The notes under the pieces were generated by a model that was given only the letters and a program-made list of their open reading frames with translations, did not search any database and was not told the origin of the DNA. From an uncultured Frankiales bacterium (lineage in GTDB: Bacteria > Actinomycetota > Actinomycetes > Mycobacteriales > SCTD01), in the NCBI GenBank assembly GCA_946479905.1, contig CAMLIA010000013.1, positions 1 through 42,758 of the forward strand: DNA of 42,758 bases, read 5' to 3'. Positions 14,941 through 22,787 of the stretch are shown here, in pieces. Within the stretch, counting starts at the first letter, position 1, and every line of letters begins with the position of its first letter. The translations under genes and the position numbers were made by a program.

Positions 14941-16763
14941 GCGGGGGCTCCGTTCGAGGTCACGGCGACGATCGGCAGGCTGCGCCCGGCGTAGGGGATC
15001 TGCAGGTCGAAGCGCTGCATGTCCCAGGCGGCCGTCGGGCACCGCTCGGCGCACAGCCCGCAGTGCACGCAGACGTTCTCGTCCTTGACCATCAGCCGCG
15101 CGGTCTGCGGCAGCGGCTCGGAGACGTACAGGCCCTGGTCGGGGTTCACCCGGGGCGCGGTGAGCTGCTCGACGTCGGAGGTGATGGTCAGGCAGTCCAC
15201 CGGGCAGACGTCGACGCACGCGTCGCACTCGATGCACAGCGGCGCGTCGAACACGGTCTGCACGTCGCAGTTGAGGCAGCGCTGCACCTCCGCCACCGTC
15301 TGCTCCACGGTGAAGCCGAGCTCGACCTCGACGTCGAGCTGCGCGAACCGCCGGGTCAGCTCGACGTGGTCCATCTTCTGCCGGTGGGCCGGGTTGTAGT
15401 CGTTGGCGTAGCTCCACTGCGCCAGGCCCATCTTGGTGCTCATCAGGTTCATGCCGACCGGGGGCCGCTCGCTCACCGGTGCGCCCTCGCAGCGCTGGTG
15501 GATCGAGATCGCGGCCTCGTGGGCGTGCGCGACCGCCCAGATGATGTTCTTCGGGCCGAAGGCGGCGTCGCCCCCGAAGAAGACGCCGGGCAGCGTCGAC
15601 TCCATCGTCGTCTCGTCGACGACCGGGACGTGCCACTCGTCCATCTCGATGCCGAGGTCGCTCTCGACCCACGGGAAGGCGTTCTCCTGGCCGATCGCGA
15701 GGATCACGTCGGTGCACGGGAGCACGACGCTCCCGGTGGTGACCGACTTCCGGGCGCCCTCGTCCCACTCGAGCAGGTCGAACTCCATGCCGGTCAGCAC
15801 GCCGTCCTCGACGACGAACCGGGTCGGGGCGTGGTTGACGAGGATCTCGACGCCCTCCTCCTCGGCGTCCTCGAGCTCCCAGGGCGAGGCCTTGAAGTAC
15901 TCCCGCGGGCGGCGGGCCATCACCTTGATGTCCTTGCCGCCGAGCCGCAGCGAGGACCGGCAGCAGTCCATGGCGGTGTTGCCGACGCCGATGATGAGGA
16001 CCTGCTCGCCGACCTTGTCGACGTGCCCGAAGGCGATCGACTGCAGCCAGTCGATCCCGATGTGGATGTGCGACTCGCCGGTCTCGTCCCACCGCCCCGG
16101 CAGCTCGAGCTGCTTGCCGCGGGGAGCCCCGGTGCCGACGAAGACCGCGTCGTAGCCCTCGGCGAGCAGGTCTCTCATGCTCGTGACGGGGGTGTCGTAG
16201 CGGACCTCGGCGCCCAGGTCGACGATGACCTGGATCTCCTCGTCGAGCACCTGCGCCGGCAGCCGGAACGCGGGGATGTTGGTCCGCATCAGCCCACCGG
16301 GGGTGCTGAGCTGCTCGAGGATCGTGACGTCGTAGCCGAGCGGCAGCAGGTCGTTGGCGACCGTCAGCGACGCGGGCCCGGCCCCGATGCACACGACCCG
16401 CCGGCCGTTCTTCTGCTCCGGCACGACCGGCAGCCGGTCGCTGATGTCGCCGCGCAGGTCGGCCGCCACGCGCTTCAGGCGGCAGATCGCCACGGGCTTG
16501 CCGTCCACCCGCTCGCGGCGGCAGGCCGGCTCGCAGGGCCGGTCGCAGGTCCGGCCGAGGATGCCCGGGAAGACGTTGGACTCCCGGTTCAGCAGGTAGG
16601 CGTCGTCGTACCGGCCCTGGGCGATCAGCCGGATGTACTCGGGGACGTTGGTGTGGGCCGGGCAGGCCCACTGGCAGTCCACGACGCGGTGGTAGTAGCT
16701 GGGGTCGTCGACATCCGTCGGCTTCACAACGCTCAACCAATCATCCCCGCGACCGAGGGACAA
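14937..16763 (-). CDS. korC: GltD-like FAD / iron-sulfur oxidoreductase with C-terminal ferredoxin domain (KorC-like)
   Basis: About 608 aa. The N-terminal Cys-rich domain (CQWACPAHTNVPEYI, CDRPCEPACRRE) is the [4Fe-4S] module of glutamate synthase small subunit. FAD site VVCIGAGPASLTVAND and NAD(P) site LIIGVGNTAMDCC follow, then AIGQE and FFGGDAA. The last 120 residues carry two ferredoxin clusters: CIECDACVDVCPVDC and CVHCGLCAERCP. It is well suited to move electrons between KorAB, ferredoxin and NAD(P)H, as the third subunit of Azoarcus/Thauera-type 2-oxoglutarate:NADP oxidoreductase does; that link is inferred. The start is uncertain: TTG 16763, TTG 16736 (best spaced behind GGGGA) or GTG 16727. 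It begins 30-66 nt after the pit stop. Confidence 0.82.
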   Translation of the reverse strand: MSLGRGDDWLSVVKPTDVDDPSYYHRVVDCQWACPAHTNVPEYIRLIAQGRYDDAYLLNRESNVFPGILGRTCDRPCEPACRRERVDGKPVAICRLKRVAADLRGDISDRLPVVPEQKNGRRVVCIGAGPASLTVANDLLPLGYDVTILEQLSTPGGLMRTNIPAFRLPAQVLDEEIQVIVDLGAEVRYDTPVTSMRDLLAEGYDAVFVGTGAPRGKQLELPGRWDETGESHIHIGIDWLQSIAFGHVDKVGEQVLIIGVGNTAMDCCRSSLRLGGKDIKVMARRPREYFKASPWELEDAEEEGVEILVNHAPTRFVVEDGVLTGMEFDLLEWDEGARKSVTTGSVVLPCTDVILAIGQENAFPWVESDLGIEMDEWHVPVVDETTMESTLPGVFFGGDAAFGPKNIIWAVAHAHEAAISIHQRCEGAPVSERPPVGMNLMSTKMGLAQWSYANDYNPAHRQKMDHVELTRRFAQLDVEVELGFTVEQTVAEVQRCLNCDVQTVFDAPLCIECDACVDVCPVDCLTITSDVEQLTAPRVNPDQGLYVSEPLPQTARLMVKDENVCVHCGLCAERCPTAAWDMQRFDLQIPYAGRSLPIVAVTSNGAPA

Positions 16764-16793
16764 GGCACGTCCGGGCGATTCGGCGAAGAGTTC

Positions 16794-17792
16794 TCAGGTG
16801 AAGATCGCCCGGCCGAGGAAGCAGAACGCGGCCGCCACGAGTCCGGCGGCCGGGATGGTCAGCACCCAGGCGAAGGCGATGTTGCCGGCGACGCCCCAGC
16901 GGACGGCGGACAGCTTGCGGGTCGCGCCCACGCCCATGATCGAGCTGGTGATGACGTGGGTCGTCGAGACCGGCAGCCCGAAGTGCGCCGTCGTGAACAG
17001 CACCGACGAGGCGACGGTCTGCGCCGCGAACCCGGCGGCGGGGTCCATCTTGATCACGCGACGGCCGAGGGTGCGCATGATCCGGGCGCCACCGGAGAAG
17101 GTGCCCAGCGAGATCGCGGTCGCCGCGGACAGGATGACCCAGAGCGGGACATCCGCGGTCGGGCCCAGGTTGCCCGTCACGATCAGCGCGAGCGTGATGA
17201 CACCCATCGTCTTCTGGGCGTCCTGCACGCCGTGCCCGTAGGCCATCGCCGTGGAGGACAGGATCTGCGCCAGCCGGAACCCGCGGTTGACCCTGCGGGG
17301 GTTGCCACGGCGTACCAGCCAGAGGATGACCAGCATGAGGAGGGCGCCGAGCGCGAAGCCGACCAGCGGGGAGACCACCATCGGCTTGAGGACCTTGTCG
17401 TAGACGCCGTGCCACTTCACGGCGTCCCCGGCGGCGAGCGCCGACCCGACCAGGCCCCCGATGAGGGCGTGGCTGCTGGACGAGGGCAGCCCGAAGTACC
17501 ACGTGATGAGGTTCCACGTGATGGCCCCGACGAGCGCGGCGAACACCACGACGAGGCCATTCGCGCCCTTCAGGAGCGCGGGGTCGACGATGCCCTTGCC
17601 GACGGTCTTGGCGATCTCCGTCGACAGCAGCGCGCCGACGAGGTTGGCCAGGCCGGCCAGGACCAGGGCCACCCGGGGCGTCAGCGCGCGGGTCGACACC
17701 GCCGTCGCGATGGCGTTGGCCGCGTCGTGGAACCCGTTGGTGTAGTCGAAGACCAGCGCGACGACGACGATCGCGACCAGCCCGACGTCCAT
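16794..17792 (-). CDS. pit: Low-affinity inorganic phosphate transporter, PiT family
   Basis: A 332-aa membrane protein with about ten hydrophobic segments. Both halves of the PiT signature are present: FDYTNGFHDAANAIATAV at the N-terminus and GLPVSTTHVITSSIMGVG near the C-terminus, plus GLPSSSSHALIGG and GVQDAQKTMGVI. It imports metal-phosphate with protons. The ATG at 17792 is used; an in-frame TTG at 17801 is closer to AGG and could be the start. It lies 13 nt after the DUF47 gene, the standard DUF47-Pit pair, and both should be driven by the PHO-box promoter at 18430-18491. Confidence 0.93.
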   Translation of the reverse strand: MDVGLVAIVVVALVFDYTNGFHDAANAIATAVSTRALTPRVALVLAGLANLVGALLSTEIAKTVGKGIVDPALLKGANGLVVVFAALVGAITWNLITWYFGLPSSSSHALIGGLVGSALAAGDAVKWHGVYDKVLKPMVVSPLVGFALGALLMLVILWLVRRGNPRRVNRGFRLAQILSSTAMAYGHGVQDAQKTMGVITLALIVTGNLGPTADVPLWVILSAATAISLGTFSGGARIMRTLGRRVIKMDPAAGFAAQTVASSVLFTTAHFGLPVSTTHVITSSIMGVGATRKLSAVRWGVAGNIAFAWVLTIPAAGLVAAAFCFLGRAIFT

Positions 17793-17805
17793 GCCGGACA
17801 AGTGC

Positions 17806-18423
17806 CTAGGACTCCTTGACGGTGATGGTCTCGACCGCGTCGGCGACGTCCTCGAGGGCGTCGGCGGCGGCCTCGAGCTCGTCGGCGACGTCCTTGAGCT
17901 TCAGTGCGGTCAGTGCGTCGTACTCGCCGTTGAAGAGCCGGGCGACAGTGCGGCGGTAGATCTGGTCGGCCTCGTTCTCCAGCCGGTTGACCTCGATCCA
18001 GTACTCCTGGAGGTTCTTCATGTCCTTCAGCCGCGGCATCGCCTCCGCGGTCATCGTCGCGGCGCGCTGCAGCACCTCCACGACCCGGACGTTCTCGGGC
18101 GGCATGTCGCCGAGCTCGTAGAGCACGACCAGGTCGGCTGCGGCCTCCATGAAGTCCATGACGTCGTCGAGCCGGTTCGCCAGCCGGTAGATGTCCTCCC
18201 GGTCGAACGGCGTGACGAACGTCGAGTTCAGCTGCCGCATCACCGTGTGCGTGATCTCGTCGCTGTCGTGCTCGACGTCGCGCAGCCGCTTGGCCAGCAT
18301 CGGCCGGTCCGCCCCGGCAGTGAACATCTCGGCGAGCAGGTCAGCCCCCTGGACCAGGTTGGCCGCCGCGGCGGAGAAGTGGTCGTAGAAGGACGTGTCG
18401 CGGGGTGTCAGTCTCAGGCGCAC
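17806..18423 (-). CDS. DUF47 family (PhoU-like) Pit accessory protein
   Basis: A 205-aa all-helical protein of the DUF47/YkaA group, distantly related to PhoU and generally encoded next to Pit. Acidic metal-binding motifs are EHDSDEITH and RLENEADQIYRR, one in each three-helix repeat, with FDREDIYRLANRLDDVMDF between. It probably modulates Pit activity at the membrane. GTG at 18423 is preceded by TAGCCT (18430-18435 on the minus strand) with only 6 nt between, so the message is probably leaderless. PHO-box repeats just upstream indicate control by PhoP. Confidence 0.9.
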   Translation of the reverse strand: MRLRLTPRDTSFYDHFSAAAANLVQGADLLAEMFTAGADRPMLAKRLRDVEHDSDEITHTVMRQLNSTFVTPFDREDIYRLANRLDDVMDFMEAAADLVVLYELGDMPPENVRVVEVLQRAATMTAEAMPRLKDMKNLQEYWIEVNRLENEADQIYRRTVARLFNGEYDALTALKLKDVADELEAAADALEDVADAVETITVKES

Positions 18424-18429
18424 CGGCCC

Positions 18430-18491
18430 AGGCTAGGGGGGCCCGTTCGTCAGTCGTTCATCGGGCGTTCACCGTTCACCCGATGTTCACC
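18430..18491 (-). promoter_or_regulatory. PHO box and -10 element of DUF47-pit (possibly also korCAB)
   Basis: Plus-strand reading gives five GTTC-type units: GTTCGTCAGTC (18445), GTTCATCGGGC (18456), GTTCACC (18467), GTTCACCCGAT (18474) and GTTCACCTTGC (18485). Steps are 11, 11, 7 and 11 nt. GTTCACC with 11-nt periodicity is the Streptomyces PhoP recognition unit. The array covers the expected -35 position of the promoter whose -10 is TAGCCT at 18430-18435. The repeats read opposite to the gene. Only the minus-strand DUF47 gene starts here; the other flanking gene ends here. Confidence 0.8.
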
Positions 18492-18504
18492 TTGCGCGGC
18501 GGGG

Positions 18505-19626
18505 TCACGCCAGCGCGCCGACCTCGGCGGTGCGGTTGCGGACCAGGTCGTTGTAGGCCTGACCCGGTCCGATGGCGTCCCACAGCGTCGGCGGGTAGTA
18601 GGTGACGTACATCGTGCGGCGGCCGCCCTGGGCGGTCGGGGCCGGCGAGGCGTGCATGACGTCCTGGATGTGGACGGTCACGTCACCCGGCTCGGTGTCG
18701 ACCTCGACGACGGGGGCGTCGGTCTGCTTGTCCCAGCGGTAGTGCAGCGTCTGGCCGTGGCTGCCCGGCACCACGAGCAGGTTGCCGGTCTCGGGGCTCG
18801 AGCCGGTGAGCTGGATGCCCATGCTCACGCTCGGGCAGAAGATCGCGTGGCCGCCCATGCCGCAGTCCTGGTGCCACGGGATGTTGGACAGCCCGCGGGT
18901 CTGCCCGGGGACCTTGATGAGGACGGCGCTGCCCTCCATCCGGTCCGGCGCCGGCTTGAGCGCCGGGTCGAGCAGGGTGCCGAGCCGCTGGATGCGGGGG
19001 TCCTGCTCCAGGCGCTGCAGCACGGCGGACCGCTGGGTCGCGTAGACGAGGCGGCACAGCCGCTGGCCCTCGTCGGTGTCGACGAACCAGCTCTGGTCGT
19101 CCCCCGGCGCGGCGAGCGCGGCCAGCCGGTCGACGTCGGCGTTGGCCGCGGCCATCTCCGCCGGCGTGAAGACGCCCTTCACGAGCAGGTAGCCCATCGT
19201 CGTCAGCTGCTCGCGCAGCTCGTCGTCGCTGTCGGCCAGGGTCAGCGCGGCCCGTGGGTCGCGTCCCCGGAGGTCGGCGCGCTCCGGGTCGTAGGGCGGG
19301 ACTCCGCTGTGCAGGTACCGCAGCGTCCGGTCCCACGCGGCGAGGTGGTCGAAGTCGCCGCGCTCGAAGGTCAGCTCGCCCGCCAGCAGCAGCCCGATGG
19401 GGGTACGCACCTGGCTCACCAGGTCGGCCCAGGCCTGCGCGCTGAGCGTGACGACCGTGTCGCCGTCGCGGTCGGCGGTCTCCGTGACCTGGCCGCCGTC
19501 GGCGCGGTAGGTCAGGGCGGCGTCACCGACGGCGAAGGTGATCGACCCCGCGCGGGCGACGTCACGGGTGACGGCGGCCAGGGCCTGGGGGTCGAGGTCG
19601 GCGGGGCGAGCGGGCGCGAGCGTCAT
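18505..19626 (-). CDS. Phytanoyl-CoA dioxygenase-like enzyme with N-terminal SCP2-like domain
   Basis: A 373-aa protein. Residues about 1-100 look like an SCP2 lipid-binding fold (GSITFAVGDAALTYRADGG, VVTLSAQAWADLV, LLAGELTFERGDF). Residues about 125-370 are a PhyH-type Fe(II)/2-oxoglutarate oxygenase with iron ligands His252 and Asp254 (WHQDCG) and His325 (DVMHASP), and the 2-oxoglutarate arginine in GGRRTMYVTYY. A hydrophobic or lipid-like substrate is suggested by the fusion; the reaction is unknown. The ATG at 19626 is chosen because the upstream part of the frame runs through the TetR operators. It is divergent from tetR (19681) and probably repressed by it. Confidence 0.83.
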   Translation of the reverse strand: MTLAPARPADLDPQALAAVTRDVARAGSITFAVGDAALTYRADGGQVTETADRDGDTVVTLSAQAWADLVSQVRTPIGLLLAGELTFERGDFDHLAAWDRTLRYLHSGVPPYDPERADLRGRDPRAALTLADSDDELREQLTTMGYLLVKGVFTPAEMAAANADVDRLAALAAPGDDQSWFVDTDEGQRLCRLVYATQRSAVLQRLEQDPRIQRLGTLLDPALKPAPDRMEGSAVLIKVPGQTRGLSNIPWHQDCGMGGHAIFCPSVSMGIQLTGSSPETGNLLVVPGSHGQTLHYRWDKQTDAPVVEVDTEPGDVTVHIQDVMHASPAPTAQGGRRTMYVTYYPPTLWDAIGPGQAYNDLVRNRTAEVGALA

Positions 19627-19637
19627 GGACAGCAGTC

Positions 19638-19655
19638 TGCAAGACCGGTCTTGCA
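19638..19655. promoter_or_regulatory. TetR operator 1
   Basis: An 18-bp perfect palindrome, TGCAAGACCGGTCTTGCA, beginning 11 nt upstream of the oxygenase start codon. Its core GCAAGA-N4-TCTTGC is repeated in operator 2 with centres 21 bp apart, two helical turns. Confidence 0.8.
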
Positions 19656-19659
19656 TTGC

Positions 19660-19675
19660 GCAAGAGCTATCTTGC
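19660..19675. promoter_or_regulatory. TetR operator 2 overlapping the tetR -10 box
   Basis: GCAAGA-GCTA-TCTTGC, the same half-sites and spacing as operator 1. The probable tetR -10 box TATCTT (19668-19673) lies inside it and is followed after 7 nt by the GTG start, so tetR is likely leaderless and autorepressed. Confidence 0.75.
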
Positions 19676-19680
19676 ATCTT

Positions 19681-20229
19681 GTGACCGGCAGCACGCGCGA
19701 GCGGATCCTCGACACCGCGCTGCGGCAGTTCGCCACGCGCGGGGTCGAGGCGGTGGCCGTGACCGACCTCGAGTCCGGCGCCGGGCTGTCACCGGGCAGC
19801 GGCAGCTTCTACCGGCACTTCCGCTCCAAGGACGACGTGCTCGCCGCGGTCGTGGACCGCGAGGTGTCGCGCGCCCTGGAGCGCAGGTCGGAGGCCCCGG
19901 TGGAGCTGGAGGCCCACTACGCCTGGGCGCTCGACAACCTCGACCGGATGCGCGCCCTCATCGCGCTGCTCGTCCGGGAGGGCACCCGGCTGCCGCACCT
20001 CGATCGGGTCCAGGCGCTGCTCGCCGAGGAGGGCGCGCACCTCGACGCCGCCGACCTGGCCGCCCGGATGGCGCGCGGCGAGATCCCGGAGCGGGACCCG
20101 GAGGCGGTCGCCGCCGTGGTGCTCTTCGCGATCGTGGGCCACCACCTGGCGGAGCGGTTCTTCGGCGGGGCGGTCGGCGTGCCCCGGGACCGCTTCGCGG
20201 CCGCCCTCGCCTCCCTCGTCCAGACCTGA
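19681..20229 (+). CDS. TetR-family transcriptional repressor
   Basis: A 182-aa regulator. The N-terminal helix-turn-helix is RERILDTALRQFATRGVEAV, then LSPGSGSFYRHFRSKDDVL, the TetR hallmark; the remaining 125 residues form the helical ligand domain with several Leu/Ala-rich helices. It is divergent from the SCP2-PhyH oxygenase gene with two matched palindromes between, so it most probably represses that gene and itself. The ligand may be the oxygenase substrate, perhaps a lipid. The GTG at 19681 follows TATCTT by 7 nt. It is convergent with phoU. Confidence 0.9.
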   Translation: MTGSTRERILDTALRQFATRGVEAVAVTDLESGAGLSPGSGSFYRHFRSKDDVLAAVVDREVSRALERRSEAPVELEAHYAWALDNLDRMRALIALLVREGTRLPHLDRVQALLAEEGAHLDAADLAARMARGEIPERDPEAVAAVVLFAIVGHHLAERFFGGAVGVPRDRFAAALASLVQT

Positions 20230-20263
20230 CCCCCGCCTGCGCATTCATCGCGGGGAGGGGTCA
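20227..20263. terminator. Bidirectional hairpin between tetR and phoU
   Basis: TGACCCC (20227-20233) pairs with GGGGTCA (20257-20263), and CCCCGC (20231-20236) can alternatively pair with GCGGGG (20250-20255). The hairpin spans the 31-bp gap between the convergent tetR and phoU stops and includes both stop codons. No T-tract. Confidence 0.5.
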
Positions 20264-20926
20264 GTCGCTGGCGTAGGACTCGGGGTCGGAGTGCTCGCCG
20301 GTGACGAGGTAGGTCACGGCGTGGCTGACCGAGACCGCGTGGTCGGCGAGCCGCTCGTAGTAGCGCCCGAGCAGCGCCAGGTCGATCGCCGCCTCCACGC
20401 CGTGCTCCCAGTGGCCGTCGAGGAGGGTGGCGAACAGCGTGGCGTGCAGCTCGTCGATGGTGTCGTCGTCGGCGAGCAGCTGCGCGGCGAGGGCGAGGTC
20501 GCGCGTCGCGATGACGGTGCCCGCCTTCACCGCGATCCGGGTGGCGGCCTGGCCCATCTCCAGGATGGTCGCGCGCAGCTCCACGGGGATGACGCTGGCG
20601 GGGTAGCGCCGGCGGGCCACCTTGGCGATGTGCACCGCGTAGTCGCCGACCCGCTCCAGGTCGGAGCTCATCCGCAGCGCGGTGACGATGGCGCGCAGGT
20701 CGATCGCGACCGGCTGCTGGCGGGCCAGCAGCTGCACCGCCTCGTCGTCGAGCTGGCGGTAGAGCTTGTTGACCTCCTCGTCGGCGGCGATGACCGACTC
20801 GGCGGCCTCGAGGTCGGCGTCGAGCAGTGCCGTCGTGGCCTTGCTGACGGCCGACCCGACGAGCCGGCTCATCTCGATGAGGCCGTCGCCGACCTCGGCG
20901 AGCTGCTCGTGGTAGCTGGTGCGCAT
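20261..20926 (-). CDS. phoU: Phosphate transport system regulator PhoU
   Basis: A 221-aa protein made of two PhoU three-helix repeats: MRTSYHEQLAEVGDGLIEM at the start, ADEEVNKLYRQLDDEAVQLLA, SDLERVGDYAVHIAKVA in repeat one, and YYERLADHAVSVSHAVTYLVTG in repeat two. The E/D-rich motifs bind metal clusters. PhoU links Pst flux to the PhoR kinase and keeps the Pho regulon off when phosphate is plentiful. The ATG at 20926 follows AAGGAG at good spacing, and the gene begins 10 nt after the pstB stop, closing the pstSCAB-phoU order. Confidence 0.94.
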   Translation of the reverse strand: MRTSYHEQLAEVGDGLIEMSRLVGSAVSKATTALLDADLEAAESVIAADEEVNKLYRQLDDEAVQLLARQQPVAIDLRAIVTALRMSSDLERVGDYAVHIAKVARRRYPASVIPVELRATILEMGQAATRIAVKAGTVIATRDLALAAQLLADDDTIDELHATLFATLLDGHWEHGVEAAIDLALLGRYYERLADHAVSVSHAVTYLVTGEHSDPESYASD

Positions 20927-20936
20927 CCTGTGCTCC

Positions 20937-21713
20937 TTAGCCGAATCGACCTGTGATGTAGTCCTCGGTCCGCTTCTCGGCCGGGTTGCTGAAGATGGTC
21001 GAGGTGTCGTCGATCTCGACCAGCCGGCCGGGATCGCCCGTCTTGTCGATGCTGAAGAAGCCGGTCCGGTCGCTGACCCGGGCAGCCTGCTGCATGTTGT
21101 GGGTGACGATGACGATGGTGAAGCGCTTCTTCAGCTCCGTCATGAGGTCCTCGATGGCGAGCGTCGAGATCGGGTCCAGCGCGGAGCACGGCTCGTCCAT
21201 GAGCAGCACCTGAGGCTCGACGGCGATCGCCCGGGCGATGCACAACCGCTGCTGCTGGCCGCCGGACAGGCCGGCACCCGGCTTGCCCAGCCGGTCCTTC
21301 ACCTCGTTCCAGAGGTTGGCGCCGCGCAGCGACCGCTCGACCGCCTCGTCGAGCAGCGCCTTGTTCTTGATGCCGTTGAGCTTCAGTCCCGAGGCCACGT
21401 TGTCGTAGATGGACATGGTCGGGAACGGGTTCGGCCGCTGGAAGACCATCCCGATCGTGCGCCGGACGGCGACCGCGTCGATGCCGGAGCCGTACAGGTC
21501 CTCGGAGTCCAGCAGCACCTTGCCCTCGACGCGCGCCCCGGGCACGACCTCGTGCATCCGGTTGATCGTCCGCAGGAAGGTCGACTTGCCGCAGCCGGAC
21601 GGCCCGATCAGGGCGGTGATGGTGTTGGGCTCGATGGTGAGGGACACGCCGGCGATGGCGCGGAACCCGCCGTAGAACGCGCTGACGTCCTCGGCCACGA
21701 TGCGCTTGGACAC
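20937..21713 (-). CDS. pstB: Phosphate ABC transporter ATP-binding protein PstB
   Basis: A 258-aa ATPase. Walker A is GPSGCGKS (residues 37-44), the signature [16 protein letters not shown], Walker [14 protein letters not shown], and the switch histidine in [13 protein letters not shown]. PstB-specific wording such as [19 protein letters not shown] is present. It energises phosphate import through PstCA. The start ATG lies 3 nt after the pstA stop. Confidence 0.96.
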   Translation of the reverse strand: MSKRIVAEDVSAFYGGFRAIAGVSLTIEPNTITALIGPSGCGKSTFLRTINRMHEVVPGARVEGKVLLDSEDLYGSGIDAVAVRRTIGMVFQRPNPFPTMSIYDNVASGLKLNGIKNKALLDEAVERSLRGANLWNEVKDRLGKPGAGLSGGQQQRLCIARAIAVEPQVLLMDEPCSALDPISTLAIEDLMTELKKRFTIVIVTHNMQQAARVSDRTGFFSIDKTGDPGRLVEIDDTSTIFSNPAEKRTEDYITGRFG

Positions 21714-21716
21714 GAG

Positions 21717-22787
21717 CTACCTCCTCCTGAGGGTGTTGCGGCGGGTCAGCAGGCGCGCACTGACGTACAGCACGAGGACGAGGGTGATGAGCGTCAGCGC
21801 GGCGGCCCAGGCGCGGTCGTAGTTGACCGGCCGGCCCAGCCCGATCTGGCTGAAGATGAAGGTCGGGATCGCCGCCTGCTTGCCCTCGAGCGGGTTGGTG
21901 TTGGTCGCCGGCGTGATGAAGGACGTGAGCAGCAGCGGCGCGGTCTCGCCGGTGACGCGCGCGACGGCGAGCATCGTGCCGGTGGTGATCCCGGCGCTCG
22001 CCGTCGGCAGCACGACGCGCAGCACCGTCTTCCACTTCGGCAGGCCCAGGGCGTACGCCGCCTCCCGCAGCTCACCGGGGACGAGCTTGATCATCTCCTC
22101 CGAGGAGCGCACGACCACCGGCAGCATGAGGATCGCCAGCGACAGCGCCGCGGCGAGCCCGCTGTAGCCGCGGTGCAGCCCGATCACCCAGAAGGCGAAG
22201 ACGAACAGGCCGGCCACGATCGACGGGATCCCGGTCATCACGTCGATGACGAAGCGCACGGCCGAGGCCAGCCAGCCCCGGCCGTACTCCGTGATGTAGA
22301 CCGCGACGAGCAGACCGAGAGGTACGGCGAGGGCGGTCGCCAGCAGGACCTGCTCGAGCGTCCCGATGATGGCGTGGTACTCGCCGCCGTTGGTGTCGAG
22401 CGGCCCGAGGCCGGTGAGGTTGTGCGTGAGGAACTGCCCGTCGAGCTTCTTCAGGCCCTTGTAGACGGTGTAGCTCAGCACCGACACCAGCGGGATGAGG
22501 GCGGCGAGCAGCGCGAGGTGGACCGCGAGGCTCAGCAACCTGTCCTGCGCGATCCGGCGTCCCTCCAGCACCACGCTCACGACGGCCAGGACGGCGACGT
22601 ACACGAGCACCAGGAAGACGACGAAGTCGGCACGGCCCTGCATCGGCGTGACGGCGAACAGCAGCAGGCTGACGAGGGTGGTGACGGCCAGCAGGGCGAG
22701 TCGCACCGGCGCGTGCAGCCGCCTGGTGCCGTCGCGCAGGCCGGGCAGCTGGTCGCGGATCGGGGCGATGCCCGTCGAGCTGGTCAT
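21717..22787 (-). CDS. pstA: Phosphate ABC transporter permease PstA
   Basis: A 356-aa inner-membrane permease. Three extra hydrophobic segments in the first 110 residues (around LALLAVTTLVSLLLFAV and VFLVLVYVAVLAVVSVVL) precede the normal MetI-type core with GLLVAVYITEYGRG and the EAA loop AYALGLPKWKTVLRVVLPTA. The N-terminus is therefore longer than the E. coli type by roughly 60 residues, a form seen in actinobacteria. ATG at 22787 overlaps the pstC stop in ATGA. Confidence 0.93.
   Translation of the reverse strand: MTSSTGIAPIRDQLPGLRDGTRRLHAPVRLALLAVTTLVSLLLFAVTPMQGRADFVVFLVLVYVAVLAVVSVVLEGRRIAQDRLLSLAVHLALLAALIPLVSVLSYTVYKGLKKLDGQFLTHNLTGLGPLDTNGGEYHAIIGTLEQVLLATALAVPLGLLVAVYITEYGRGWLASAVRFVIDVMTGIPSIVAGLFVFAFWVIGLHRGYSGLAAALSLAILMLPVVVRSSEEMIKLVPGELREAAYALGLPKWKTVLRVVLPTASAGITTGTMLAVARVTGETAPLLLTSFITPATNTNPLEGKQAAIPTFIFSQIGLGRPVNYDRAWAAALTLITLVLVLYVSARLLTRRNTLRRR

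Noticed and set aside
15063..17819. Very long plus-strand open frame opposite korC and pit
   Set aside because: Its composition is Arg/Asp/Val/His-rich, the usual product of reading the complement of a high-GC gene; no motif is present and known genes lie opposite.
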